Shown here: in pieces, positions 23,282-31,826 of the stretch
Layout of the letters: every line of letters begins with the position of its first letter
Numbering within the stretch: position 1 is the stretch's first letter
Assembly (NCBI RefSeq): GCF_943371255.1
Contig: NZ_CALRUC010000020.1
Coordinates: 1 to 47,340 of the forward strand
Source of the DNA: Ferrovibrio terrae_B
GTDB lineage: Bacteria; Pseudomonadota; Alphaproteobacteria; Ferrovibrionales; Ferrovibrionaceae
Length of the DNA stretch: 47,340 nucleotides
Direction: 5' to 3'
The notes under the pieces: model-generated
What the model was told of the DNA's origin: nothing
Databases searched by the model: none
The model's input: only the letters and a program-made list of their open reading frames with translations
Program-made: the position numbers and the translations under genes

Positions 23282-23319
23282 GATGGCCGGCAAAACCACT
23301 GGTTTTTTCTCCGGCCATC
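23282..23319. promoter_or_regulatory. 38-bp imperfect palindrome in the hxlR-iorA promoter region
   Basis: Outer arms GATGGCCGG / CCGGCCATC (9 bp) enclose inner arms AAAACC / GGTTTT. It lies 19 bases upstream of the HxlR start and could be its operator or a leader hairpin. No other strong signal is seen in the rest of the 286-bp region apart from the ribosome site GGAGG-like sequence before iorA. Confidence 0.5.
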
Positions 23320-23549
23320 GCATGAATTCCTGTCTGCCGTCACAGCATCGATCAAATAAGCCGTGGTACCGAAATCGCAAGGCGGCTTTCCGTCCGCATG
23401 AGGTATACTGCCCACGCTGACCAGCAAGGGGCCGCCCGAATGCCCCGCGATGCTTTTTTTAACATCCATGGACCCGTTGCCCGACCAGGAATGGCGTCTG
23501 CTTTTTCGTCTTCACAATCCATTCTTCATCGCCCCAGTGGAGGACCACA

Positions 23550-24011
23550 ATGGCTACCAAATTCACATTGAACGGCAAGGCTGTCAGCCTGGATGTCGAT
23601 CCCGACATGCCGCTGCTCTGGGCGGTGCGCGACGAGATCGGCCTGACCGGCAGCAAGTTCGGCTGCGGCGCTGCCCAGTGCGGCGCCTGCACCATGCATG
23701 TCGACGGCCAGCCGGTGCGCGCCTGCTCGACGCCGCTCTCGGCCATCGAAGGCCAGAAGGTCACCACCATCGAAGGACTCGGCGGCAAGGTGGCGCAGGC
23801 GGTGCAGGCCGCCTGGATCAAGCATGAGGTCGCGCAATGCGGCTATTGCCAGTCCGGCCAGATCATGTCGGCGGTGGCGCTGCTGACCGACAACAAGAAA
23901 CCCAATGACGCCCAGATCGACGAGGCCATGCAGGGCAATATCTGCCGCTGCGCGACCTATGTGCGCATCCGCGCCGCGATCCATGACGCCGCCAAGACCG
24001 TGAGGGCCTAA
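23550..24011 (+). CDS. iorA: isoquinoline 1-oxidoreductase-like alpha subunit, [2Fe-2S]
   Basis: A 153-residue iron-sulfur subunit of a molybdenum hydroxylase. The N-terminal plant-type cluster is held by CGAAQCGAC and an upstream/downstream Cys, and the second cluster by CGYC and CRC motifs (AQCGYCQSGQIM, GNICRCATYVRI). It passes electrons from the molybdenum cofactor subunit that follows 2 bp later. There is no FAD subunit, consistent with the Ior class that gives electrons to a cytochrome rather than NAD. The substrate (isoquinoline, aldehyde or another heterocycle) is not readable. Confidence 0.9.
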   Translation: MATKFTLNGKAVSLDVDPDMPLLWAVRDEIGLTGSKFGCGAAQCGACTMHVDGQPVRACSTPLSAIEGQKVTTIEGLGGKVAQAVQAAWIKHEVAQCGYCQSGQIMSAVALLTDNKKPNDAQIDEAMQGNICRCATYVRIRAAIHDAAKTVRA

Positions 24012-24013
24012 TC

Positions 24014-26227
24014 ATGACCGAGCAGAGCAAGATCAAACTGCCCCAGGAACTCCCCCTGGCATCGCGCCGCGGCTTCCTGCAGGGTGCCGGTGCCGCCGGC
24101 CTCGGCCTCGGCCTCGTCGTCGGCTTCCACTGGATGCCGCGCAATGCGATGGCGCAGAAGGCTGCGGCCGGCACACCGGCGATGATGAATGCCTTTATCC
24201 GCATCGCACCCGATAACACCGTCACCGTGCTGTCGAAGCATCTGGAGATGGGCCAGGGCACCTATACCGGCCTCGCCACCATCGTGGCCGAAGAGCTGGA
24301 TGCCGACTGGAAGCAGATGCGCACCGAAGGCGCACCGGCCGATGCCAAGCTGTATGCCAACCTCGCCTTCGGGACGATCCAGGGCACTGGCGGCAGCACG
24401 GCGATGGCGAATTCCTGGGACCAGCTGCGCAAGGCGGGCGCCACCGCGCGCGCCATGCTGGTGAGTGCCGCCGCTGAGCAGTGGAAAGTGCCGGCGAAGG
24501 ACATCACCGTGTCGAAAGGCGTGGTGAGCCATGCCGCAACCGGAAAGAAGGCGAGCTTCGGCCAGCTGGCCGTGAAGGCCGCAGGCATCACGCCGCCAGC
24601 GGGAGACGTGCCGCTGAAAGACCCGGCCAAGTTCACCCTGATCGGCAAGGATGTACCGCGTCTGGATGCACGGGCCAAGAGCAACGGCACCGCGCAATAC
24701 AGCCTCGACGTCAAGCTGCCCGGCATGCTGACCGCACTGCTGCAGCGCGCGCCGCTGTTTGGTGCCAAGGTGAAGAGCTTTGACGCCACCAAGGCCAAGG
24801 CGGTACCCGGCGTGGTGGATGTGGTGCAGATCTCCAACGGCGTGGCCGTGCTGGCGAAGAATTTCTGGGCTGCCAAGCTGGGCCGCGAGGCGCTGGAGAT
24901 CCAGTGGGATGATTCGGCCGCCGAAAAGCGCGGCACCGACGAGATCCTGGCCGAGTATAAGGCACTGGCGAAGACGCCGGGCCTGCCGGCGCGCAAGGAC
25001 GGCGATGTGGACGCCGCCTTTGCCAAGGCGGCGAAGATCCTGGAAGCCACCTACGACTTCCCGTATCTCGCCCATGCGCCGATGGAGCCGCTGGATTGCG
25101 TGGTCAAGCTGGATGCCAATGGTGTCGAGATCTGGGCCGGCGACCAGTTCCAGACCATCGACCAGATGAATGCAGCCGGTGTGCTGGGCATGAAGCCCGA
25201 GCAGGTGAAGATCAACACGATCTATGCCGGCGGCAGTTTCGGCCGCCGCGCCACCATCCAGTCGGATTACATCGTGGAAGGCGTCGAGATCGCCAAGGCG
25301 ATCAACGGGCGGGCGCCGGTGCGGCTGATCTGGACGCGCGAGGACGATATCAAGGGCGGTCGCTATCGCCCGATGTATCACCATGTGCTGAAGGCCGGCA
25401 TCGACGACAAGGGCGAGATCATCGCCTGGCAGCATCGCATCGTCGGCCAGTCGATCGTGACCGGCACGCCATTCGAGGCCTTCATGGTCAAGGACGGCAT
25501 CGACCATACCTCGGTGGAAGGTGCCGCCAACCTGCCCTACGCCATCCCCAACATGCGCGTGGAACTGCACACCACCAAGACCGGCGTGCCGGTGCTGTGG
25601 TGGCGCTCGGTCGGCAGCACGCATACCGCGTTTGCCACCGAGGTGTTCCTCGACGAGATCGCGGCGGAGACCAAGCAGGATCCGCTGGCGCTGCGGCGCA
25701 AGCTGCTGACCAAGCATCCGCGCCATCTCGGCGTGCTGAACCTGGCCGCCGAGAAGGCCGGCTGGGGCAAGCCGCTGCCGGCGGGCCGCATGCGCGGCAT
25801 CGCCGTGCAGGAAAGCTTCTCGTCCTTCGTGGCCGAAGTGGCGGAAGTGGTGCTGCAGCCCGATGGCAGCTGGAAGGTGGACCGGGTGGTGGCGGCGGTC
25901 GATTGCGGCATGCCGATCAACCCCAACATCATCCGCGCCCAGGTGGAAAGCGGCATCGGCTATGGCCTCTCGGCCACCATCAAGCCGGGCATCACCATGG
26001 CCAAGGGCGAGGTCGAGCAGTCGAACTTCCACGACTACGAGGTGCTGCGCATCCACGAAATGCCCAAGGTGGAGGTGCATATCGTGCCGTCGAAGGAAAA
26101 GCCGACCGGCATCGGCGAACCCGGCACGCCGCCGGTGGCGCCGGCGGTGGCCAACGCCCTGATGAGCGGCACCAAGATGGTGTTCCGCGCCCTGCCGCTG
26201 CCGCCGACCGCGACCAAGTCCGCATAA
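24014..26227 (+). CDS. iorB: isoquinoline 1-oxidoreductase-like beta subunit, molybdopterin-binding
   Basis: The 737-residue catalytic subunit of the molybdenum hydroxylase. A twin-arginine signal (ASRRGFLQGAGAAGLGLG) shows export to the periplasm as a folded, cofactor-loaded complex with IorA. Family motifs include EMGQGTYTGLATIVAEELDA, GSFGRRATIQSDYIVEGVEI, and the catalytic Glu in IGEPGTPPVAPAVANAL. The C-terminal half is duplicated as usual for the Ior/aldehyde type. The start ATG at 24014 lies 2 bp after the iorA stop. Maturation would need an XdhC-like chaperone; the one in this window belongs to the xdh operon. Confidence 0.93.
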   Translation: MTEQSKIKLPQELPLASRRGFLQGAGAAGLGLGLVVGFHWMPRNAMAQKAAAGTPAMMNAFIRIAPDNTVTVLSKHLEMGQGTYTGLATIVAEELDADWKQMRTEGAPADAKLYANLAFGTIQGTGGSTAMANSWDQLRKAGATARAMLVSAAAEQWKVPAKDITVSKGVVSHAATGKKASFGQLAVKAAGITPPAGDVPLKDPAKFTLIGKDVPRLDARAKSNGTAQYSLDVKLPGMLTALLQRAPLFGAKVKSFDATKAKAVPGVVDVVQISNGVAVLAKNFWAAKLGREALEIQWDDSAAEKRGTDEILAEYKALAKTPGLPARKDGDVDAAFAKAAKILEATYDFPYLAHAPMEPLDCVVKLDANGVEIWAGDQFQTIDQMNAAGVLGMKPEQVKINTIYAGGSFGRRATIQSDYIVEGVEIAKAINGRAPVRLIWTREDDIKGGRYRPMYHHVLKAGIDDKGEIIAWQHRIVGQSIVTGTPFEAFMVKDGIDHTSVEGAANLPYAIPNMRVELHTTKTGVPVLWWRSVGSTHTAFATEVFLDEIAAETKQDPLALRRKLLTKHPRHLGVLNLAAEKAGWGKPLPAGRMRGIAVQESFSSFVAEVAEVVLQPDGSWKVDRVVAAVDCGMPINPNIIRAQVESGIGYGLSATIKPGITMAKGEVEQSNFHDYEVLRIHEMPKVEVHIVPSKEKPTGIGEPGTPPVAPAVANALMSGTKMVFRALPLPPTATKSA

Positions 26228-26252
26228 CCGGCAGTATTTTAGACCGACCCTG

Positions 26253-26282
26253 AAAGCCCGCGGCTCTGCCGCGGGCTTTTTT
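26253..26282 (+). terminator. rho-independent terminator after iorAB
   Basis: A 12-bp stem AAAGCCCGCGGC / GCCGCGGGCTTT with a 3-base loop is followed by six T in total, 26 bases after the iorB stop. It separates iorAB from the TonB-receptor gene. Confidence 0.93.
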
Positions 26283-26349
26283 CTGATCCGGTGCAGCGGC
26301 TTAACCGCCTTGACAGAACACAATCTTTCGGAGGAAACATTGCGTCTCT

Positions 26350-26368
26350 GATATTAATAATGAGTCTC
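26350..26368 (+). promoter_or_regulatory. candidate Fur box before the TonB receptor
   Basis: GATATTAATAATGAGTCTC matches the 19-base Escherichia coli Fur consensus at 14 positions. It ends 3 bases before ATG 26372. A perfect TTGACA lies at 26310-26315, but no good -10 is found at 16-18 bases. Fur control fits the iron-uptake gene downstream but is not shown. Confidence 0.35.
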
Positions 26369-26371
26369 ACT

Positions 26372-28516
26372 ATGAAAAACTTCGGGGATTCGGCCAAAGC
26401 TCTTGGCCTTCTGTTCACGCTGCCGTCCATGGCCCTGCTGGCAAACCAGCCGGCTTTGGCCCAGGACAGCCAGCCCGTACAGCTGCAGGGCATCACCGTC
26501 ACGGCAGCGGGCGACTGGCTCGGCGAGGCCGACCCGGAGGTGGTGCGCACCCATGCCGGCGGCCGCAGCGTGGTGCGGCAGGAGCAGTTCGAACAAAGCG
26601 GCGCCTCCACCGTGACCGAGGCGATCCGCGCCATCCCCGGCGTGCAGACCCCGCCCCCCAATGGCAGCGGCGGCGGCGACTACGCGCTGAATATCGGCAT
26701 CCGCGGCATGACCTCGCGGCTCAGCGCCGGTGCCACCATCCTGATGGACGGCATTCCGCTGGCCAATGCGCTGTATGGCCAGCCGGAAACCTCGCTGGGC
26801 GCGGTATCGCTCGGCATGCTGCAGGCGATCGACGTGGTCAAGGGCGGCGGCTCGGTGCGCTATGGGCCCGGTACCTCGGGCGGCGTGGTGAATTTCGTTA
26901 CCAAGGATATCCCGACCACGCCCTATGGCGGCGAAATCAGCCTGCGCGGCGACAGCACCGCCGGAAACGACGCCAATGGCCGCCTGCTCGGCAAGTCCGA
27001 CATCATGGCCGGCGGCTCGCTGCAGAACGGCTCCGGGCTGGCCGTGTTCTATTCCGGCAACCACGGCGAATCCTACCGCGACAATACCAACCAGGATATC
27101 GACGACTTCATGCTGAAGGGGCGCCTGGCGCTGACCGAGACCAGCCGGCTGGAAACCCGCCTGCGTCACTACAATGCCGATGCCAGCACGCCCGGCCCGC
27201 TGACCCAGGCGGCTTTCAATGCCGATCCCTACCAGTCGACGCATTCCCGCGAACGCTTCAAGGGCGAGCGCGATGAATATGTGCTGAAATACGTCAACGA
27301 GTTCAACGGCGACTATCGCCTGGAAACCACCGGCTTCCATACCGAGAGCTTCCGCGAACTCACCATCGCCTCGGCGCCCACCACCTCGGTGAATGGCGGC
27401 AGCGATGCATCGCTGACCATCCTGGACCGCCTGCCGCGCAATTACAGCGTCTATGGCTTCGAGCCGCGCTTCACTGCACTGGCTGAAACCGGCATCGTCA
27501 AGCATGCCGCATCGATCGGCTATCGCTACATGACGGAATCCACCGACGAGATGCGCTTCCGCCGCAGCGGCGCCGCCGGCTTCAATCCGTTTGGCGTTGC
27601 CGAAGCGCGCAACCGCTATACCGAGGGCTCGACCGAGGCGCATGCCGTCTATATCGACAACGCCATGAAGGTGGGCACCGTGACGGTGACGCCCGGCATC
27701 CGCTTCGAGAAGGTGGAAGTCGATCGCCTCAACAAGCTGACCGGCTTCCGCGACACGGAAAAATACGAAGAGCCGCTGCCCTCGCTCAGCGCCGGCTGGG
27801 AGGTCAATCGCGACCTGTTCACCTATGCCAACTACTCGACATCGTTCAATCCGGTGACGCATCTGGCACTGGGCGATTCGACCGCTGCCGGCGCCGGCAG
27901 CCTGGAGCCGGAACGCGCCAAGACCTACGAGATCGGTGCGCGCTACAAGGCCGGCGGCCTGTCACTGGAGGGCGGCCTGTTCCTGATCCACTTCGACAAC
28001 CAGATCGAAAGCGTGAACAGCGTCAACATCAATACCGGCGCCACCAAGCATCAGGGTATCGAGACCGCGGCCGAATACGATCTCGGCACACTCTATACCT
28101 CGCTGAAGGGCCTCAGCGTCTATGCCACCTATGCCTATACCGAGGCGACGCGCGAGCAGGGTGTGAACAAGGGCCGTCAGCTGGGACTCTATTCGCCCCA
28201 TATCGGCACCGTTGGCGCCCGTTACAGGGTCAGCGAATGGACCTACAACCTGAACGCCTATGGCCAGTCCAGGCAGTGGGCCGATGACACCAACAGCGTT
28301 CAGGGCAGCGCCAACGGCAAGCTGGGGCCGATTGCCGGCTATGTGCTGTTCAATGGCCAGGTTGCCTATGACTTCGCCGATGGTCCCACCGTAGCCTTTG
28401 GCATCAACAACATCTTTGACGAGGTCTACGCAACCCGCGCCAGCATCGAGGCCAATGGCGGCCTGTTTGCCGGTGCGCCGCGAACCGCGTATATCACCAC
28501 CAAGTTCGTATTCTGA
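26372..28516 (+). CDS. TonB-dependent siderophore receptor (FecA-like)
   Basis: A 714-residue outer-membrane receptor. A signal peptide (MKNFGDSAKALGLLFTLPSM, cleavage after ALA near ALAQD) precedes the plug domain with VRQEQFEQSGASTVTEAIRA, GIRGMTSRLSAGATILMDGI and KGGGSVRYGPGTSGGVVNFV, then a 22-strand barrel ending in the aromatic YITTKFVF. The KGGGSVRYGP wording is typical of FecA-type ferric citrate or hydroxamate receptors. The start is uncertain: ATG 26372 fits the signal peptide, ATG 26360 is in frame, and a strong GGAGG at 26330 is 25 or more bases away from both. A PepSY gene follows 19 bp later. Confidence 0.92.
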   Translation: MKNFGDSAKALGLLFTLPSMALLANQPALAQDSQPVQLQGITVTAAGDWLGEADPEVVRTHAGGRSVVRQEQFEQSGASTVTEAIRAIPGVQTPPPNGSGGGDYALNIGIRGMTSRLSAGATILMDGIPLANALYGQPETSLGAVSLGMLQAIDVVKGGGSVRYGPGTSGGVVNFVTKDIPTTPYGGEISLRGDSTAGNDANGRLLGKSDIMAGGSLQNGSGLAVFYSGNHGESYRDNTNQDIDDFMLKGRLALTETSRLETRLRHYNADASTPGPLTQAAFNADPYQSTHSRERFKGERDEYVLKYVNEFNGDYRLETTGFHTESFRELTIASAPTTSVNGGSDASLTILDRLPRNYSVYGFEPRFTALAETGIVKHAASIGYRYMTESTDEMRFRRSGAAGFNPFGVAEARNRYTEGSTEAHAVYIDNAMKVGTVTVTPGIRFEKVEVDRLNKLTGFRDTEKYEEPLPSLSAGWEVNRDLFTYANYSTSFNPVTHLALGDSTAAGAGSLEPERAKTYEIGARYKAGGLSLEGGLFLIHFDNQIESVNSVNINTGATKHQGIETAAEYDLGTLYTSLKGLSVYATYAYTEATREQGVNKGRQLGLYSPHIGTVGARYRVSEWTYNLNAYGQSRQWADDTNSVQGSANGKLGPIAGYVLFNGQVAYDFADGPTVAFGINNIFDEVYATRASIEANGGLFAGAPRTAYITTKFVF

Positions 28517-28535
28517 GTCTGAAGAGGCGGCGCCA

Positions 28536-29627
28536 GTGACGTTACGACAGCTTTGGCGCCGCCTGCATTTATGGATTGGCCTGGCCGCTGGCGCGGTTTT
28601 CGTAGTGCTCGGCCTGACCGGCAGCGCGCTGGTGTATCAGGAAGAAATCCTCGAGCTGCTCTACCCCGGCATCATGCATGTGGCACCCGGCGAGACCCTG
28701 GCGCCGCCATCGCGCTTCCTGGCCACCGCGCAGCAGGCCGGCGGCCGCGTGGCCTATCTGCGCTATCCCGAGACAGCCGACCGGCCGGTCCAGGCCACGC
28801 TGGATATGCCCGGCGGCGGCCGGCACACCCTGCTGATCGACCCCTATGCCGCCACCCTGATCGCACCGCTGCCGGGGCAGCAGGTGTTTGCCTTTTTGCT
28901 CGACCTGCACCGCCATCTCTTGCTGGCAACCCTTGGACGGCAGATCGTCGGCTGGGTGGGGCTCACGCTGGCTTTCAGTGCCATCAGCGGCGCGATCCTG
29001 TGGTGGCCACAGCTGCGATGGCGCGCATGGAAGCAGGCGCTGACCATGAAGTGGCGCGGCATGTCATGGCATCGCCGCAGCTTTGACCTGCACAAGGTCG
29101 GCGGCGCGGCAATGACCCTGCCACTGCTGCTGCTGGCGCTCAGCGGCAGCGCCATTTGCTTTCGTGATGCCTTGCAGCCGGCGATGACCATGCTGGGCGG
29201 TATCCGTCCGCTCAGTTCTGCGACACTGGCACGGCCGGCAGAGATCGGCACGGCCAGATCGGTCGACGACCTGCTGGCCGAAGCGCAGAGGCTGATCCCG
29301 GGGGCGCGGCCGGTTTTCATTTCACCGCCGGCCCGGCCCGGCGGTGCGACCCGCATCCGCCTGCGCCAGCCCGATGAAATCCATCAGAACGGCCGCAGCT
29401 ATGTACTGCTGGATGCCGCCGGCACCGTGCTGGACCTGCAGCGCGTCTCCGAATTGCCGGCCGCCAACATGGTGTTCGACCAGCTGCCCTATCCGCTGCA
29501 TACCGGCTACCTGTTCGGCGCGGCGGGACGCCTGATTGTTTTCATTTCCGGCCTGCTGCCGGCGCTGCTGTTCGCCACCGGGCTGTATCTGTGGCTGCGC
29601 GCGCGCCCGTTCAGGCCGCGGGCGTGA
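28536..29627 (+). CDS. PepSY-associated transmembrane protein
   Basis: A 363-residue inner-membrane protein of the PepSY_TM family, related to siderophore-iron reductases and PiuB. It begins MTLRQLWRRLHLWIGLAAGA with the first TM (VFVVLGLTGSALVYQEE), and has conserved His residues in LDLHRHLLLATLGR and FDLHKVGGAAM, likely haem ligands, with TM segments near GWVGLTLAFSAISGAILWW, TLPLLLLALSGSAI and the C-terminus. Position directly after the TonB receptor suggests it helps release iron from the imported ferric siderophore in the periplasm. GTG 28536 is the start; the frame continues upstream through the receptor only by chance. Confidence 0.88.
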   Translation: MTLRQLWRRLHLWIGLAAGAVFVVLGLTGSALVYQEEILELLYPGIMHVAPGETLAPPSRFLATAQQAGGRVAYLRYPETADRPVQATLDMPGGGRHTLLIDPYAATLIAPLPGQQVFAFLLDLHRHLLLATLGRQIVGWVGLTLAFSAISGAILWWPQLRWRAWKQALTMKWRGMSWHRRSFDLHKVGGAAMTLPLLLLALSGSAICFRDALQPAMTMLGGIRPLSSATLARPAEIGTARSVDDLLAEAQRLIPGARPVFISPPARPGGATRIRLRQPDEIHQNGRSYVLLDAAGTVLDLQRVSELPAANMVFDQLPYPLHTGYLFGAAGRLIVFISGLLPALLFATGLYLWLRARPFRPRA

Positions 29628-30798
29628 CGAACTGAAGCCCGCTGCGCTGTCGCCACAGCAGCAGCACACACAGGCCGCCGCCGAGTGACAGCGGCAGCAT
29701 GGCGAGATAGGCCAGGCCGCCAAAAGCGGCAAACAGCGGGCCCACCGCCAGGGTGCCGGCCGCCAGCAGGGCCGAATTGGCCGCGCTGTACAGGCTTTGC
29801 GCCGAGGCCGAGGCATCGGGGTCGACACCGCCAGCCAGCAGCCGCATGGCGCCGAGATGGGCGCAGCCAAAGGTGGCCGCATGCAGCAGATTGAGCGCCA
29901 CCAGCACGGAGAAATCGCCCGTGAAGGCCGTGAAGCTCCAGCGGATGGCGCCGCCCAGCGCGGCCAGCGCCAGCAGGCCGACACCGCCGACATGCTGCGC
30001 CACCCGCTGGCCGACCGCGAATAAAATCACTTCGGCCAGCACGCCCTCGGCCCAGAGAAAGCCGATCTGTGCATCGCTCAGACCCTGGCTGCGCCAGTGC
30101 AGGGTGCCGAAGGTGTAGAACATCGCATGACTGGCCTGCAGGCAGGCATTGGCACCCAGGAAAGCCAGGAACAGCGGGCTGCGCATCAGCCGCATGGCCG
30201 GTGCGCCGGCGATGCGCGGGCGATTGAGCGGCAGGCGCAGATCGGGCAGCAGATGGCTGCCGAGCGCGAGCCCCAGCATGCCGATCAGCAGCAGGATGAA
30301 AATCCAGTTGTCGTCGCGGCCCTTCAGCCACAGGCCGGCGAGATAGGCGGTGACCAGGAAACTCAGCGAACCCCAGAGGCGCAGGCGACCGTATTGCAGA
30401 TTGTGCCGCGTGCTGGCCAGCACGGCGATGTTTTCGCTGAACGGCGCGATCGGCCCCCAGGCCGCGGTGTGCAGCAGCCAGATCCCCAGCATCGGCCAGA
30501 AGCCTTCGGTCCAGCCCAGCAGGGTATAGAAGGCGAGGCTGAGCCAGGTCAGCACGATGATGGCCTGGCGGCGGCGGCCATTGCGGTCGACCGCATGCGC
30601 GGCCATCGGGCCGGCCACCAGCCGCAGCAGGATGCCCGACGCCAGGATCACGGAAATTTCGGTTGGTGAAAGACCGCGCGACTGCAGCCAAACCGAGAAG
30701 AATGGCAGATGAATGCCGGGCACCACGAACAGCGCGGCAAAATAGACGCTGATCCGCCAGGCAATGGCGCGCCGGTTTTCAGGGCTGTTGTCGCTCAC
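29611..30798 (-). CDS. MFS transporter, HcaT-like
   Basis: A 395-residue protein with about 12 transmembrane helices, resembling the phenylpropionate permease HcaT group (MFS_1-like). The loop motif GPMAAHAVDRNGRRRQAI lies between TM2 and TM3 and FSENIAVLASTRHNLQYGRL and RLWGSLSFLVTAYLAG are typical of that group. The substrate is not known. The last 17 bases overlap tail to tail with the PepSY gene. It diverges from the ABC/xdh operon, so a shared regulator is possible. Confidence 0.85.
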   Translation of the reverse strand: MSDNSPENRRAIAWRISVYFAALFVVPGIHLPFFSVWLQSRGLSPTEISVILASGILLRLVAGPMAAHAVDRNGRRRQAIIVLTWLSLAFYTLLGWTEGFWPMLGIWLLHTAAWGPIAPFSENIAVLASTRHNLQYGRLRLWGSLSFLVTAYLAGLWLKGRDDNWIFILLLIGMLGLALGSHLLPDLRLPLNRPRIAGAPAMRLMRSPLFLAFLGANACLQASHAMFYTFGTLHWRSQGLSDAQIGFLWAEGVLAEVILFAVGQRVAQHVGGVGLLALAALGGAIRWSFTAFTGDFSVLVALNLLHAATFGCAHLGAMRLLAGGVDPDASASAQSLYSAANSALLAAGTLAVGPLFAAFGGLAYLAMLPLSLGGGLCVLLLWRQRSGLQFVTPAA

Positions 30799-30835
30799 GG
30801 AATACTCCGACTGCCTTCGAATCGGGCAGGGTGAA

Positions 30836-30874
30836 AATTGTTTACAATTCTACGGCGTCCGTGGTTACAATTCT
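30836..30874. promoter_or_regulatory. palindrome and direct repeat upstream of the ABC-xdh operon
   Basis: AATTGT-TT-ACAATT (30836-30849) is a perfect inverted repeat whose core TTGTTTACAA fits GntR-type TTGT-NN-ACAA operators. A direct repeat of TTACAATTCT occurs at 30842 and 30865, 23 bases apart. The sites lie between the divergent MFS gene and the ABC operon. The rest of the 233-bp gap has a GCGGCC/GGCCGC hairpin at 30971-30986 in the operon leader. Confidence 0.45.
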
Positions 30875-31031
30875 TTATATGCGGCGCACAAATGCCGCCG
30901 TCCGGGCAAAAATCCGACAGTGATTCGGCAGGGGGACAAGATCGCATCATGCAGGCGATGACAAGGGGATGCGGCCCCGAGGCCGCGCACCGAAATACCG
31001 TGCGGGTGAGCGTCGCGCGGGGAGCGCCGTG

Positions 31032-31826
31032 ATGCAGGGCCCGGCTTTCGTCAAAATCAACGGTGTCAGCCTGACCTATCGTCAGGCCGAGGAAGAGACC
31101 CTCGCCGTAGAGGATCTCAACATCGACATCCAGGAAGGCGAATTCGTCGCCGTGGTCGGGCCGTCCGGTTGCGGCAAGTCGACCCTGATGAAACTGGTGA
31201 CCGGCCTGCTGAACTGCACCGGCGGCAGCATCACCATCGGTGGCAAGCCCGTGAACGGCCCGATCCAGGGTGTGGGCATGGCCTTCCAGAATTCCACCCT
31301 GCTGCCCTGGCGCACCACGCTGGACAACGTGATGCTGCCGCTGGAGATCGTCGAGCCGCACAAGCGCCGCCTGCGCAAGGAAAAACAGGCCTATATCGCG
31401 CAGGCCATGGCCCTGCTCAAGACCGTGGGCCTGGCCGATTTTGCCGACAAGTTCCCCTGGCAGCTGTCGGGCGGCATGCAGCAGCGCGCCAATGTCTGCC
31501 GCTCGATCATCCATGAGCCGCGCCTGCTGATGCTGGACGAGCCTTTCGGCGCGCTGGATGCCTTCACCCGCGAGGAATTGTGGGGCGTGATGCAGAAGCT
31601 GTGGATGGAGCGGCGCTTCACCGCCATCCTGATCACCCATGACCTGCGCGAGGCGACCTATCTGGCCGACCGCGTCTTCGTGATGAGCAAGCGGCCCGGC
31701 CGGATCATCCTGAGCAAGGAGATCGACATTCCGCGTCCGCGCACGCTGGACACGACCTTTGAGCCGCATTTCGGCTCGATCGTGCATGAGCTGCGTGAGC
31801 ACATTCATTCGGTGAGGGAATCGTGA
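31032..31826 (+). CDS. ABC transporter ATP-binding protein (nitrate/sulfonate/taurine type)
   Basis: A 264-residue ATPase of the SsuB/TauB type. It has Walker A (GPSGCGKST), Q-loop (AFQNSTLLPWRTTLDN), signature LSGGMQQRANV, Walker B (LLMLDEPFGALD) and the H-switch (ILITHDLREA). It energises the permease encoded by the next gene, which overlaps its stop in TGATG. No substrate-binding protein gene is in the operon. Because xdhABC follow directly, purines or related ring compounds are the likely cargo, but this is inference. Confidence 0.92.
   Translation: MQGPAFVKINGVSLTYRQAEEETLAVEDLNIDIQEGEFVAVVGPSGCGKSTLMKLVTGLLNCTGGSITIGGKPVNGPIQGVGMAFQNSTLLPWRTTLDNVMLPLEIVEPHKRRLRKEKQAYIAQAMALLKTVGLADFADKFPWQLSGGMQQRANVCRSIIHEPRLLMLDEPFGALDAFTREELWGVMQKLWMERRFTAILITHDLREATYLADRVFVMSKRPGRIILSKEIDIPRPRTLDTTFEPHFGSIVHELREHIHSVRES

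Noticed and set aside
24008..26323. 771-aa antisense ORF covering iorB
   Set aside because: Shadow frame of a long high-GC gene; His/Gly/Arg-rich with no domain, and it crosses the terminator and promoter region of neighbours.
28398..28535. N-terminal extension of the PepSY protein
   Set aside because: It overlaps the TonB receptor in another frame. GTG 28536 begins a typical membrane anchor.
30799..31031. Purine or guanidine riboswitch before the ABC-xdh operon
   Set aside because: The leader hairpin GCGGCC/GGCCGC lacks the conserved core bases of the known purine or guanidine classes.
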